Assembly (NCBI RefSeq): GCF_019041915.1
Contig: NZ_JAHPYF010000007.1
Location: 1-64,000 of the forward strand
DNA length: 64,000 nucleotides
Direction: 5' to 3'
Origin: Collinsella sp. MSK.8.10
GTDB taxonomy: Bacteria > Actinomycetota > Coriobacteriia > Coriobacteriales > Coriobacteriaceae
The position numbers and the translations under genes were made by a program. Of the stretch, positions 8,616 through 17,201 are shown in pieces. How positions within the stretch are numbered: position 1 is the first letter of the stretch; every line of letters begins with the position of its first letter. The notes below the pieces were generated by a model, which was not told the DNA's origin, made no database searches, and saw only the letters and a program-made list of their open reading frames with translations.

Positions 8616-9899
8616 ATGTCACTTGCAGCTCAGCAATCGCTTGAATCCCATTACGTTATGCATACCTTTGGCCGCTCTCCGGTCGAGTTTGTCGAGGGTC
8701 ACGGCATGAAGCTCACCGGCGACGATGGCCGTGAGTACCTCGACTTTCTTGCCGGCATCGGCGTGTGCAGCCTAGGTCATGGCAACCTGGCTGTGCTCTC
8801 GGCGCTCGAGGCACAGACCAAAAAGCTCATGCATGTCTCCAATTACTTCTACATCGAGCAGCGTGGACAGGTCGCGGCGCTGCTGTCCAAGCTTGCTAAC
8901 GACGACGTAGATGGTGCGCGCGTGCTTGCCGATGCCATTGCCGCCGGCGATGAGACCACGGCAGCTGCTCTTGGTGCCCCGGCTGCGGGCGAGCAGGTGT
9001 GGGAGACGTTCTTTGCTAACTCCGGCGCCGAGGCCAACGAGGGCTCGATGAAGCTCGCGCGCCTGTACGCCAAGCGTGCCGGTAACGGCGGTAACACCAT
9101 CGTGTGCATGCGCGGCGGTTTTCACGGCCGTACGCTCGAGACCATTGCCGCCACCATGCAGGATTGGCTGCAGGATAGTTTCCGTCCGCTGCCGGGTGGC
9201 TTTGTGGCCTGCACGCCCAACAATGTCGATGAGCTGCGTGCGATCTTTAAGCAGCTGGGCAGTGATATTTGCGCCGTGATGCTCGAGCCGATCCAAGGTG
9301 AGAGTGGCGTGCACCCCATGACCGAGGAGTTTATGGCGGCAGCGCGCGACCTGGCACACGAAGTGGGCGCCGTGCTTATCGCCGACGAGGTTCAGTGCGG
9401 CATCTTCCGCTCCGGCAAGCCATTTGCGTTCCAAACCTATGGCGTGGAGCCCGACATCATGAGCCTTGCCAAGGGCATTGCCGACGGCGTGCCCATGGGT
9501 GCCGTCGTGGCAAAGAAGGAGATTGCTGACGTGTTTAAGCCGGGCGACCACGGCTCGACCTTTGGCGGTAGCTGCCTGGCCATCACGGCGTGTGCCGCGA
9601 CGCTCTCCGCGCTCGTGCGCGGCGATTATGCCGACCATGCTGCCAAGGTGGGTGCCTATATGGAGCAGGCGCTGGCTAAACTTCCGCATGTGGTAGAGGT
9701 GCGTGGCCGTGGCCTGATGCTCGGCTGCGATTTGGATGATGCCGCGGGCGACGCGCATGATATTGTTGCCCGCGCGCTGGCCGCCGGTGCCGTGATTAAC
9801 GCTACGGGTGCTCATACGCTGCGTTTCTTGCCGCCGCTCGTCTGCGAGGAAGCCGACGTGGACAGTCTGATCGAGATCCTGTCGGGTGTCTTGGTCTAA
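8616..9899 (+). CDS. argD: Acetylornithine aminotransferase
   Basis: ArgD is a PLP-dependent class III aminotransferase that converts N-acetylglutamate semialdehyde to N-acetylornithine. The 427-residue protein shows the NSGAEANEGSMKLAR cofactor-phosphate segment, ADEVQCGIFRSGK, and the Schiff-base lysine in SLAKGIADGVPMGAVV (about Lys286). About 25 residues (DVDGARVLAD to AAGEQVW, near 96-128) are longer than in most ArgD proteins and look like a low-complexity insertion. A hairpin terminator 140 nt further on ends the operon. argF, argG and argH are not in the window. Confidence 0.95.
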   Translation: MSLAAQQSLESHYVMHTFGRSPVEFVEGHGMKLTGDDGREYLDFLAGIGVCSLGHGNLAVLSALEAQTKKLMHVSNYFYIEQRGQVAALLSKLANDDVDGARVLADAIAAGDETTAAALGAPAAGEQVWETFFANSGAEANEGSMKLARLYAKRAGNGGNTIVCMRGGFHGRTLETIAATMQDWLQDSFRPLPGGFVACTPNNVDELRAIFKQLGSDICAVMLEPIQGESGVHPMTEEFMAAARDLAHEVGAVLIADEVQCGIFRSGKPFAFQTYGVEPDIMSLAKGIADGVPMGAVVAKKEIADVFKPGDHGSTFGGSCLAITACAATLSALVRGDYADHAAKVGAYMEQALAKLPHVVEVRGRGLMLGCDLDDAAGDAHDIVARALAAGAVINATGAHTLRFLPPLVCEEADVDSLIEILSGVLV

Positions 9900-10041
9900 C
9901 GCGGCGCAATAACTCAATTTGGACCGGGTTCCGGACTGCGAGCGTGCCCTATGTGGCATGATTCAGCGGTCTGGAGCCCGTTTTGCCTTAGATTTGCTAA
10001 GGCAGGGAGACCCGCTGGTCAAAAAACATTAAATATGAGTA

Positions 10042-10068
10042 CTGCTACCGATTTGGTAGCAGCAATTT
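10042..10068 (+). terminator. Probable terminator of the argCJBD operon
   Basis: CTGCTACC and GGTAGCAG form a perfect 8-bp stem around GATTT, followed by CAATTTT. It stands 143 nt after the argD stop with nothing coding in between. A second, weaker hairpin (TGCCTTAG/CTAAGGCA, 9984-10004) lacks a T-tract on the plus strand. Confidence 0.6.
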
Positions 10069-10116
10069 TGGACTAATAAGGCCAGATAGCAAGTCGAAAT
10101 GGCGATGAATGCACGA

Positions 10117-10170
10117 TTGTGATCTAACTGTTAGTCCTTATAATGGACATATGTTGCGTAACTTACGCAA
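10117..10170 (+). promoter_or_regulatory. Promoter with adjacent 17-bp palindrome, target unclear
   Basis: TTGTGA (10117-10122) and a perfect TATAAT (10139-10144) are spaced 16 nt apart. A perfect palindrome TTGCGTAA-C-TTACGCAA follows at 10154-10170, where the transcript would start, an arrangement typical of a repressed promoter. No convincing gene follows on this strand before the tRNA-derived repeats, so the transcript may be a small RNA. Confidence 0.55.
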
Positions 10171-10257
10171 ACGCTATCTTTTTATATGTTGCAAGCAAAG
10201 TAGCAGTACTCATTTTTGCCATTATTTGGCCACGGCCTTTGTGACAGACGTGCTGGC

Positions 10258-10527
10258 GGGTTCGAATCCCATGAAATGGGCCCAAACAAAAACGGTCCCC
10301 TTTCGAGGACCGTTTCCAATTCAGTGGTGGGCGATGAGGGATGTCGCGTGCAGCTTCGCCGCCCGCTCTCGCTTCGGGCCTACGGCCCTCGCGTGCTGCG
10401 CTGGAAAACGCTTGCGCGTTTCCTCAGCTCCGCACCCTGTCGGGTTCGAATCCCTCTGCGATGGGCCCAGAAAAGAAAGGCTCCCATTGCTGGGAGCCTA
10501 ACAATTCAGTGGTGGGCGATGAGGGAT
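10258..10527. repeat. Degenerate 184-bp tandem duplication containing tRNA-Val 3' end copies
   Basis: A 26-bp sequence covering the last 18 nt of tRNA-Val including CCA plus 8 nt downstream occurs exactly at 10502-10527, as part of the real gene, and again at 10317-10342. A second pair, GGGTTCGAATCCC followed by ATGGGCCCA, occurs at 10258-10283 and 10442-10469. Each unit also holds its own hairpin, of similar design but different sequence. Such duplicated tRNA 3' ends are known as footprints of integrated elements. Confidence 0.7.
10471..10499 (-). terminator. Terminator of tRNA-Val
   Basis: Read on the minus strand, the 9-bp stem AGGCTCCCA/TGGGAGCCT with a GCAA loop is followed by TTTCTTTT. 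It lies 11 nt past the CCA end of tRNA-Val. The duplicated copy at 10287-10315 (AAACGGTCC stem, then TTTTTGTTT on the minus strand) has the same architecture. Confidence 0.75.
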
Positions 10528-10585
10528 TCGAACCCCCAGCCTTGTGCGTGTAAAGCACCTGCGCTAACCGTTGCGCCAATCGCCC
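10510..10585 (-). tRNA. tRNA-Val (UAC)
   Basis: On the minus strand the 76-nt sequence folds with acceptor GGGCGAT/ATCGCCC and D-stem GCGC/GCGC. The anticodon loop TTTACAC gives anticodon UAC, and the T-loop TTCGAAT is standard. The CCA end is encoded. The anticodon stem has one mismatched outer pair. A TATACT -10-like box lies at 10596-10601 on the minus strand. Its 3' end is duplicated downstream. Confidence 0.93.
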
Positions 10586-10772
10586 GTGCGGAGAGAGTAT
10601 AGCAAAACAATTGCCTCATTCATCTCATATCCATTAAAGGTAACTGGCGCGTGTCGGCGCGGAGCTGATTCAGTTGAGATTGCCTGAACATTCCGCCCCT
10701 CTTTACGCCCTCGGGTATACTCAAAAGCTACTGATTCGATTTGACGCCCAGCAACAGCAGAGGGGATAGTAT

Positions 10773-12653
10773 ATGTGCGGTTTTGTCGGTTTTGTCGGTG
10801 GGACGGATAACCAATCCGAGGTGCTCACCAAGATGATGGACCGCATCGTCCATCGCGGTCCCGACATGGGCGGTCAGTTTATCGACGGCCGCGTTGCCCT
10901 GGGCTTCCGCCGCCTGTCGATCCTCGACCTGACCGAGGCCGGCGCTCAACCCATGGCCAATGAGGACGGCAGCGTCGTCATTGTCTTCAACGGCGAGATT
11001 TACAACTTCCAAGAACTCCGTTCCGAGCTCGAGGCCAAGGGCTACAAGTTCCACTGCGGCGCCGACACCGAGAGCCTCCTGCACGGCTACGAGGAGTGGG
11101 GCGAGGCCGTCCTCGATCGCCTGCGCGGTATGTACGCCTTCGTCATCTGGGACAAAAAGAAGAACAAGCTTTTTGGCGCCCGCGACATCTTTGGCATCAA
11201 GCCGCTCTACTACTATCCCATGGCCGATGCGGGCGACGGCGCTCCGGGCGTGCTCTTTGGTTCCGAGATCAAGAGCTTCCTGGACTACCCGCACTTCCAC
11301 AAGGCGGTCAACAAAAAGGCTCTGCGTCCGTACATGACGCTGCAGTATTCGGCGACTGAGGAGACCTTCTTCGAGGGTGTCTACAAGCTGCCGCCGGCGC
11401 ACTACTTTACCGTCGATATCCCGACCGGCAAGATGAACATCGAGCGCTACTGGGATTGCGATTACTCTGCCGTCGAGAAGCCGTTCGAAGAGTATGTCGA
11501 TGAGCTGGACGAGGTCGTGCACGAGAGTGTCGAGGCCCATCGCATCGCCGACGTCAAGGTCGCGTCGTTCCTCTCCGGTGGCGTCGACTCCAGCTACATC
11601 GCCGCTTGCCTCATGCCCGACAAGACCTTCTCGGTGGGCTTTGACTACAAGAACTTCAACGAGACCAACTACGCCAAGGAACTTTCCGATAAGCTCGGCG
11701 TCGAGAACGTTCGCAAGATGATTACCGCCGACGAGTTCTTCGGTGCGCTCGAGGACATCCAGTATCACATGGACGAGCCGCAGTCCAACCTGTCTTCCGT
11801 GCCGCTGTGGTTCTTGGCCGAGATGGCCCGCAAGGACGTTACCGTCGTGCTTTCGGGCGAAGGCGCCGACGAGCTCTTTGGCGGCTACGCCTACTACGAG
11901 GACACGGTCCCGGTGCGCAAGTACAAAAAGATGGTGCCGCTGCCCATCCGTCGCGCGCTCGGTAACCTGGCGCTGCATATGCCGTACTTCAAGGGACATA
12001 ACTTCCTGGTCAAGGGTGCCGAGATCCCCGAGAAGTCGTTCCTGGGACAGGCTCTGGTATGGCCGGAGCGCGAGGTCGACGGCGTGCTCAAGCCCGAGTA
12101 CAACACCGGCGACGGCGCCTTTGAGCTTGCCGCTCCCATCTATGCGCGCGTGAAGGGTCAGCCCGAGCTGGTCAAGAAGCAGTACCTGGACATGAACATG
12201 TGGCTCCCGGGCGACATTCTGCTCAAGGCCGACAAGATGTGCATGGCACACTCACTGGAGCTGCGCGTGCCCTTCCTGGACCGCAAAGTCATGGAGTTCG
12301 CCGAGCACATTCCCGACCGCTACCGCATCAACGAGAACGGCAACAAACAGGTACTCCGCCACGCTGCCAACAAGTCGCTGCCCGATGAGTGGGCCACCCG
12401 TCCCAAGGTGGGCTTCCCGGTGCCGATTGTCTACTGGCTGCGCGAGCAAAAGTGGTACGACTATGTCAAGGAGTACTTCACCGCGCCGTGGGCAAGCGAG
12501 TTCTTCAATACCGACGAGCTCATGCACCTGCTCGATCTGCACTTTGCGGGCAAGGGCGATTTCCAGCGCAAGATCTATACGCCGCTCGTGTTCCTAGTGT
12601 GGTACAAGCGCTTCTTTATCGACGAGGGCCAGCCTTCTGTTCAGGCTGCCTAG
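10773..12653 (+). CDS. asnB: Asparagine synthase (glutamine-hydrolysing)
   Basis: AsnB makes asparagine from aspartate, ATP and glutamine-derived ammonia. The 626-residue protein starts MCGFVGFVGG, so Cys2 becomes the N-terminal amidotransferase nucleophile. The PP-loop SGGVDSS at about residues 268-274 starts the synthetase half, and GEGADELFGGY follows. AGAGGGGATAG precedes the start, and a TATACT at 10716-10721 may be its -10 box. A strong terminator follows, so it is probably a single-gene unit. Some family members amidate other substrates; asparagine is the default reading. Confidence 0.92.
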   Translation: MCGFVGFVGGTDNQSEVLTKMMDRIVHRGPDMGGQFIDGRVALGFRRLSILDLTEAGAQPMANEDGSVVIVFNGEIYNFQELRSELEAKGYKFHCGADTESLLHGYEEWGEAVLDRLRGMYAFVIWDKKKNKLFGARDIFGIKPLYYYPMADAGDGAPGVLFGSEIKSFLDYPHFHKAVNKKALRPYMTLQYSATEETFFEGVYKLPPAHYFTVDIPTGKMNIERYWDCDYSAVEKPFEEYVDELDEVVHESVEAHRIADVKVASFLSGGVDSSYIAACLMPDKTFSVGFDYKNFNETNYAKELSDKLGVENVRKMITADEFFGALEDIQYHMDEPQSNLSSVPLWFLAEMARKDVTVVLSGEGADELFGGYAYYEDTVPVRKYKKMVPLPIRRALGNLALHMPYFKGHNFLVKGAEIPEKSFLGQALVWPEREVDGVLKPEYNTGDGAFELAAPIYARVKGQPELVKKQYLDMNMWLPGDILLKADKMCMAHSLELRVPFLDRKVMEFAEHIPDRYRINENGNKQVLRHAANKSLPDEWATRPKVGFPVPIVYWLREQKWYDYVKEYFTAPWASEFFNTDELMHLLDLHFAGKGDFQRKIYTPLVFLVWYKRFFIDEGQPSVQAA

Positions 12654-12679
12654 TCTCGGCCTACGAATGCCTGCGCGTA

Positions 12680-12703
12680 ACGGCTCCTCCGGGAGCCGTT
12701 TTT
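12680..12703 (+). terminator. Terminator after asnB
   Basis: ACGGCTCC and GGAGCCGT form an 8-bp stem with a TCCG loop, followed by TTTTT. It lies 27 nt after the asnB stop and upstream of murE. Confidence 0.85.
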
Positions 12704-12764
12704 GCGTGGGTGCGTTTCAGTTACTATAAAACCGTCCCTGCCAAATGGCTGAGAAAGGTGAAAG

Positions 12765-14336
12765 ATGCACCATTCGGATTCCGCGACCGTGACCACGGTC
12801 GATACGCTTGCCAAGCTTCTCGATGTGTGCGGCGAGCTGCGCGCATCAGAGCAGGTTGACGAGCGTGCCGTGACCGGCTGCTCGTTTGATTCGCGCGCGG
12901 TCTCGGCAGGTGACGTATTCTTTTGCAAAGGTGCTGCCTTTAAGCCCGCGTTTTTGAGCATGGCGCTCGATGCGGGCGCCGTCGCATTTGTGTGCGAGGA
13001 GTCGCTGGTCGAGTCTCTGGAGCCGCTGGCGAAGGAGAGCGGTGCTGCGATGCTGGTTGTTGATAGTGTTCGCACGGCCATGGCCCTGTTGCCGCCGGAG
13101 GTCTACGACCGTCCCGACCACGACGTCAAGATCGTGGGCATCACCGGCACCAAGGGAAAGACCACGGCCGCTTTTATGCTCCAGTCCATCATCAAAGCGG
13201 CGGGCGAGTCCTGCGGCATGATCGGCTCGGTGAGTACCGACGATGGCATCGAGTGCTACGAGAGCACCAATACTACGCCCGAGGCCCCCGAGGTCTGGCG
13301 CCATATCGCCAACTGCCGCATGTCCGGTCGCCAGTCCATGGTCATGGAGGTCTCGAGCCAGGCGCTCAAGTACCAACGCGTCGAGAATCTGCCGTTTGAC
13401 GTGGCGTGCTTCCTCAACATCGGCCGCGACCACATCTCGCCGATCGAGCACCCGACCTTCGAGGATTATTTTGAGAGCAAACTCAGGATCTTTGACCAGG
13501 CAAAGACCGCCGTGGTGAATCTGGGCACCGATGAGGTTGACCGTGTGCTAGAGGCAGCGTCGACGGCCGAGCGCTTGGTGACCGTTGGCGTCGAGCATCC
13601 CGAGGCAAGCCTGTGGGCGAGCGATGTCCGCATGCTCGGCTTTAACATCGAGTTCAACTTGCACGGCATGAGCGCCGACGAGTCCGAGGCGGGGGAGAAG
13701 ATCCTGCTGGGTATCGCGGGAGACTTTAACGTGGAGAACGCGCTGGTCGCTATCGCCGCCGCGCGCGAGATCGGCATCGGTATCGAGGCCATCAAGAAGG
13801 GCCTCTCCAAACTGCGTGTGCCGGGCCGTATGGAGGTCGTGGAGTCGAAGGACGGCCGCGTGATCTGCGTCGTTGACTATGCGCATAACCAGCTTTCGTT
13901 CCGTTCGCTTTTCTCGTCGGTCAAGCGCGCGTTTCCCGCTAGTCCAGTCATTGCGGTGTTTGGCGCTGCCGGCGGCAAGGCGCAGGAGCGCCGCGAGCAG
14001 CTTCCGCGCGAGGCCGCACCATATTCCGACCTGATGATCTTTACGAACGAGGATCCAGCTCACGAGGACCCGATGAAGGTCTGTCGCGAGCTTGCCGAGC
14101 ATGTTCCCGACGATACGCCGAACAAGATCATCCTCGATCGCGAAGCCGCTGTGCATGCGGCGTTCAAGGCGGCGCGCGAGGAGTACGTCAACCCCGATGC
14201 TCCCACCATTGTCTTGCTGCTGGCAAAGGGTGACGAGGAGCTCATGCACGTGGGCGACGAGTTCGTGCCCATCGAGAGCGACCTTTCGCTGGCCAATCGC
14301 CTGATCGATGTTACCCAGTTGACTAATGAACCATGA
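12765..14336 (+). CDS. murE: UDP-N-acetylmuramyl-tripeptide synthetase
   Basis: MurE adds the third amino acid to UDP-MurNAc-L-Ala-D-Glu during peptidoglycan synthesis. The 523-residue ligase has the ATP loop GITGTKGKTT (125-134), the STNTTPEAPEVW substrate segment, and GDFNVENALVAIAA. At the specificity site it reads NEDPAHEDP (about 428-436). DAP-adding enzymes usually have DNPR here, so L-lysine or L-ornithine is more likely than diaminopimelate. The gene is outside any division cluster and begins a run with a HAD phosphatase and murI. Confidence 0.92.
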   Translation: MHHSDSATVTTVDTLAKLLDVCGELRASEQVDERAVTGCSFDSRAVSAGDVFFCKGAAFKPAFLSMALDAGAVAFVCEESLVESLEPLAKESGAAMLVVDSVRTAMALLPPEVYDRPDHDVKIVGITGTKGKTTAAFMLQSIIKAAGESCGMIGSVSTDDGIECYESTNTTPEAPEVWRHIANCRMSGRQSMVMEVSSQALKYQRVENLPFDVACFLNIGRDHISPIEHPTFEDYFESKLRIFDQAKTAVVNLGTDEVDRVLEAASTAERLVTVGVEHPEASLWASDVRMLGFNIEFNLHGMSADESEAGEKILLGIAGDFNVENALVAIAAAREIGIGIEAIKKGLSKLRVPGRMEVVESKDGRVICVVDYAHNQLSFRSLFSSVKRAFPASPVIAVFGAAGGKAQERREQLPREAAPYSDLMIFTNEDPAHEDPMKVCRELAEHVPDDTPNKIILDREAAVHAAFKAAREEYVNPDAPTIVLLLAKGDEELMHVGDEFVPIESDLSLANRLIDVTQLTNEP

Positions 14337-14368
14337 TGGCGGCGGCGCCCTGAGTGCGCTGTCGCCAT
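14336..14368 (+). terminator. Hairpin after murE
   Basis: A 13-bp stem (14336-14348 with 14356-14368, two G-U pairs) starts at the last base of the murE stop codon. No T-tract follows on the plus strand, so it may only weaken read-through into the HAD phosphatase gene. Confidence 0.4.
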
Positions 14369-14433
14369 AAGCGTGTTCCCTCAATCAAAACATGCCGTCC
14401 AAGTCCAAACCCTTCTACGTAAACGGAGTAACC

Positions 14434-15345
14434 ATGTCCCACAATACCCTGCCGACCGTCGCTGAGCTTTCGGGCGAGATGCGCGAGCGCTTGGCCAAGG
14501 TCAAATACGTCTTTACCGACCTGGATGCCACGATGCTTGCACCTGGCTCGTGCGTGCTGCGCGACAACGACGGCAACCCCTCGACCAAACTCGTCGAGGC
14601 CGTCGTGGCGCTCGCTCGTGCTGGCATTCAGGTGGTTCCCACCTCGGGCCGCAACCGTACCATGATCCACGAGGACGCGCGCGTGCTCGGTCTCAACTCC
14701 TACATCGGCGAGATGGGCGGCCTGGTCATGTACGACCTCAAAGCCAACGATTGGGAGTATCTGACCGGCGACATGCCCTACGACTCCTCTTGCGGCCTCA
14801 CGCCGCACCAGGTGATCGAGCAGACCGGCGTGTGCGAGAAGATCCTCGCCCGCTGGCCGCACAAGATCGAGTATCACAACGACATGTCGACCGGCTACAA
14901 ATACCGTGAGGTCACCGTCGGCATGCGCGGCGATGTGCCCGACGATGAGGTCCAGGCCATCCTGGACGAGGCCGGCTGCGGTCTGATCTGGGCTTGCAAC
15001 GGCCATCTGACTCACCTGTCCAAGCCGACGACGCTCGAGCTCGATCGCGTCGAGGACGGTCGCGCCTTCAATATCAATCCGGCGGGTCTCAACAAAGGCG
15101 TCGCCATTGCGCGCTTCTGCGAGCACCTGGGGATCGAGCGCGAGGAGACGTTGGCGCTCGGCGATTCCGAGTCCGACTTCTACATGGCCGATCACGTGGG
15201 CACGTTCTGCCTGGTCGAGAATGGCCTGACGAGCGCCGGCGCGCCCGAGTTCCTGGCTGCTTGCGAGAACGCTTTCGTTACGCGCGGCAAAATTGTCGAC
15301 GGTTGGGCGGCGACGGCAGAGCTGCTGGTCGCGGCGCGTTCGTAG
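14434..15345 (+). CDS. HAD-superfamily hydrolase (IIB, Cof-like)
   Basis: This 303-residue predicted phosphatase carries HAD motif I as FTDLDATML, where the usual glycine after the second Asp is alanine. Motif II is PTSGRNRTM, a lysine-bearing segment NPAGLNKGVAIARF follows, and motif IV is LALGDSESDFYMAD. Its large cap places it in the Cof/sucrose-phosphatase-like IIB group, which acts on sugar phosphates. The start at 14434 is preferred to an in-frame ATG 42 nt upstream because ACGGAGTAA lies just before it. The substrate is unknown; neighbours murE and murI hint at cell-wall metabolism only by position. Confidence 0.82.
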   Translation: MSHNTLPTVAELSGEMRERLAKVKYVFTDLDATMLAPGSCVLRDNDGNPSTKLVEAVVALARAGIQVVPTSGRNRTMIHEDARVLGLNSYIGEMGGLVMYDLKANDWEYLTGDMPYDSSCGLTPHQVIEQTGVCEKILARWPHKIEYHNDMSTGYKYREVTVGMRGDVPDDEVQAILDEAGCGLIWACNGHLTHLSKPTTLELDRVEDGRAFNINPAGLNKGVAIARFCEHLGIEREETLALGDSESDFYMADHVGTFCLVENGLTSAGAPEFLAACENAFVTRGKIVDGWAATAELLVAARS

Positions 15346-15396
15346 CGCGGCGTCGCCGCACTTGGACACGTCTTTTCGAGAGAGACTGGTGAGGTA

Positions 15397-16281
15397 ATGT
15401 CCGATATCGAGAATCCGGCAGGCGACACGCGCCCGATTGGCGTGTTCGATTCTGGTTTGGGCGGTCTGACGGTTGCGCGCGCGATTGCGACGGCGCTGCC
15501 GCACGAGTCCGTCTACTACTTTGGCGACACCAAGCGCTGCCCCTACGGCACCCGTACCGAGGATGAGGTGCGCTCGTTTGCGTTGCAGGCGGGTCGTTGG
15601 CTTTCGAAGCACGACGTCAAGATTATGGTCATCGCCTGCAACACGGCGACCGCTGCGGCCTTGCGTCTGGCCCAGCAGGTGCTCGACGTTCCCGTGATCG
15701 GCGTGATCGCGCCGGGTGCCCGTGCGGCAATCAACGGCACCCGCTCGCGTCGCGTGGGCGTGCTCGCCACCAACCTCACCATTCGCTCGGGCGCCTACAC
15801 GCGCGCCATTCAGGACCTGGATGCCGGTGTCGATGTATACGGCTGTCCTGCCTCGAGCTTTGTCGAGGTTGTCGAACACGAACTCGCCTCGGGTGCACAT
15901 CTGCAGGAACAGTGGCTTGAGAACGAGGACATCTTCGATACGCCTGCCGTACGTGCGCTGGTGGGTGCCACGGTTGAGCCGCTGCGCGACCACGGTATCG
16001 ATACCGTGGTGCTCGGCTGTACGCATTTCCCGCTGTTGGTGGGACCTATCCGCCATGCGCTGGGGCCTGGGGTGCGCGTCGTGAGTTCCGCCGAGGAGAC
16101 CACGCGCGAGCTGACTGATATTCTCACGCGCCGCGAGCAGCTGGCGGGCGACGCCGCCGAGCCGCAGCATCGTTTTGCCACGACGGCCGATAACATCGCC
16201 GAGTTTGCGGTGGCGGGCAGCTTTATCTTTGGTCAGCCGCTCAAGAGCATCGAACATATCGATATCGATGAGCTGAAATAG
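15397..16281 (+). CDS. murI: Glutamate racemase
   Basis: MurI interconverts L- and D-glutamate, supplying D-Glu for peptidoglycan. The 294-residue cofactor-independent racemase starts its fold with GVFDSGLGGLTVARAI. Both catalytic cysteines are in place: ACNTATAA (about Cys81) and GCTHFPLL (about Cys208). The gene follows murE and the HAD phosphatase at short distance and precedes rph, a murI-rph-rdgB order common in Gram-positive genomes. GAGGTA just before the ATG is the likely ribosome site. Confidence 0.95.
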   Translation: MSDIENPAGDTRPIGVFDSGLGGLTVARAIATALPHESVYYFGDTKRCPYGTRTEDEVRSFALQAGRWLSKHDVKIMVIACNTATAAALRLAQQVLDVPVIGVIAPGARAAINGTRSRRVGVLATNLTIRSGAYTRAIQDLDAGVDVYGCPASSFVEVVEHELASGAHLQEQWLENEDIFDTPAVRALVGATVEPLRDHGIDTVVLGCTHFPLLVGPIRHALGPGVRVVSSAEETTRELTDILTRREQLAGDAAEPQHRFATTADNIAEFAVAGSFIFGQPLKSIEHIDIDELK

Positions 16282-16335
16282 ATGTAAAGCAGCCGCCAAA
16301 GCCTTCGCCACATCTTTTGCCGAAAGGAAATTTCT

Positions 16336-17061
16336 ATGGAGTACATGCAGGTCAACCGCGCCAACGGTCGCGCCGCCAACGAGTTGCGCCCCGTTAAGCT
16401 CACCCGTGGCGTCATGAAGCACGCCCACGGCTCGTGTTTGGCCGAGTTCGGTGACACGCGTGTGCTGTGCGCCGCCACTATCGAGGAGGGCGTACCGGGC
16501 TGGCGAAAGGGGGCTAAGGCCGGCTGGGTGACCGCGGAATACGCCATGCTGCCGGCGTCGACCGGTAAGCGCTGCAAGCGCGAGCACGCCAACCGCAAGG
16601 GTCGCTCCATGGAGATCGAGCGCCTCATTGGCCGCAGCCTGCGTACCGTCGTCAACATGAAGGCGCTCGGCGAGTACACCGTCACCGTCGACTGCGATGT
16701 GATTCAGGCCGATGGCGGCACGCGTACAGCGAGCATCACCGGCGCCTGGGTGGCGCTGCACGACGCCCTCGCCATGTGGGTCGAGGCGGGCAAGATCGAG
16801 CGCATCCCGCTTATCGGCCAGGTGGCTGCCATCTCCATGGGCGTTGTCGACGGCAATACGCTGCTTGACCTCGATTATTCCGAGGACAGCCATGCCGAGG
16901 TCGACATGAACCTCGTCGCCACCGACACCGGCGAGATGATCGAGCTCCAGGGCACCGGCGAGCAGGCGCCCTTTGACCGCAAACGCCTCAACGCCCTGCT
17001 CGACCTGGGCGACAAGGGAATCGCCGAGCTCATCGAGCTTCAGCGCCAAGCCATCGCCTAA
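16336..17061 (+). CDS. rph: Ribonuclease PH
   Basis: RNase PH is a phosphate-dependent 3'-5' exonuclease that trims tRNA 3' ends. The 241-residue protein has the family opening [22 protein letters not shown], the [17 protein letters not shown] substrate loop, and [20 protein letters not shown] with phosphate-binding residues. It matches the usual length. AAAGGAAA precedes the ATG. A hairpin overlapping its stop codon separates it from rdgB. Confidence 0.95.
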   Translation: MEYMQVNRANGRAANELRPVKLTRGVMKHAHGSCLAEFGDTRVLCAATIEEGVPGWRKGAKAGWVTAEYAMLPASTGKRCKREHANRKGRSMEIERLIGRSLRTVVNMKALGEYTVTVDCDVIQADGGTRTASITGAWVALHDALAMWVEAGKIERIPLIGQVAAISMGVVDGNTLLDLDYSEDSHAEVDMNLVATDTGEMIELQGTGEQAPFDRKRLNALLDLGDKGIAELIELQRQAIA

Positions 17062-17098
17062 CCTGCCAAAAGGGACAGGTTTATTTTGGTAGGTTTTA
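17060..17098 (+). repeat. Hairpin repeat with GGGACAGGTTTA loop after rph
   Basis: Arms AACCTGCCAAAA (17060-17071) and TTTTGGTAGGTT (17084-17095) pair with one G-U, and the loop is GGGACAGGTTTA. A run of T follows, so it can serve as the rph terminator. The GGGACAGG core links it to six other hairpins in the window, near 24.8, 52.9, 54.6, 56.6, 59.4 and 60.3 kb. Confidence 0.65.
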
Positions 17099-17201
17099 TC
17101 TGCTGAAATGCTGCGTTGAAAGGTCCGATCGCCTGAGAGGGGAGAGGTCAAGTGCCCAAACGCCCCTCACGCGGCTTGCTATAGAGACAAGGAGGCCAGT
17201 C

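Larger units (their letters stand above)
10035..10213. repeat. Small element bounded by 14-bp inverted repeats
   Basis: A perfect 14-bp inverted repeat, ATGAGTACTGCTAC at 10035-10048 and its complement at 10200-10213, encloses 151 bp of AT-rich DNA between argD and tRNA-Val. The A-rich flanks extend the similarity a few bases outward. Inside are a terminator-like hairpin, a good promoter and a 17-bp palindrome. There is no transposase. It may be a MITE-like insertion or a regulatory RNA locus. Confidence 0.5.

Noticed and set aside
10109..10602. Plus-strand frames across the tRNA-Val repeats
   Set aside because: They read through tRNA sequence and hairpins; the translation (with WWAMRDSNPQP) is a well-known artefact of antisense tRNA.
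10728..12251. Minus-strand frame of 507 codons opposite asnB
   Set aside because: Shadow of a conserved asparagine synthase; no ribosome site or homology.
14323..17151. Very long minus-strand open frame (942 codons) opposite the HAD phosphatase, murI and rph
   Set aside because: It runs antiparallel through three well-recognised genes, has no family resemblance, and is explained by GC-rich third codon positions on the plus strand.
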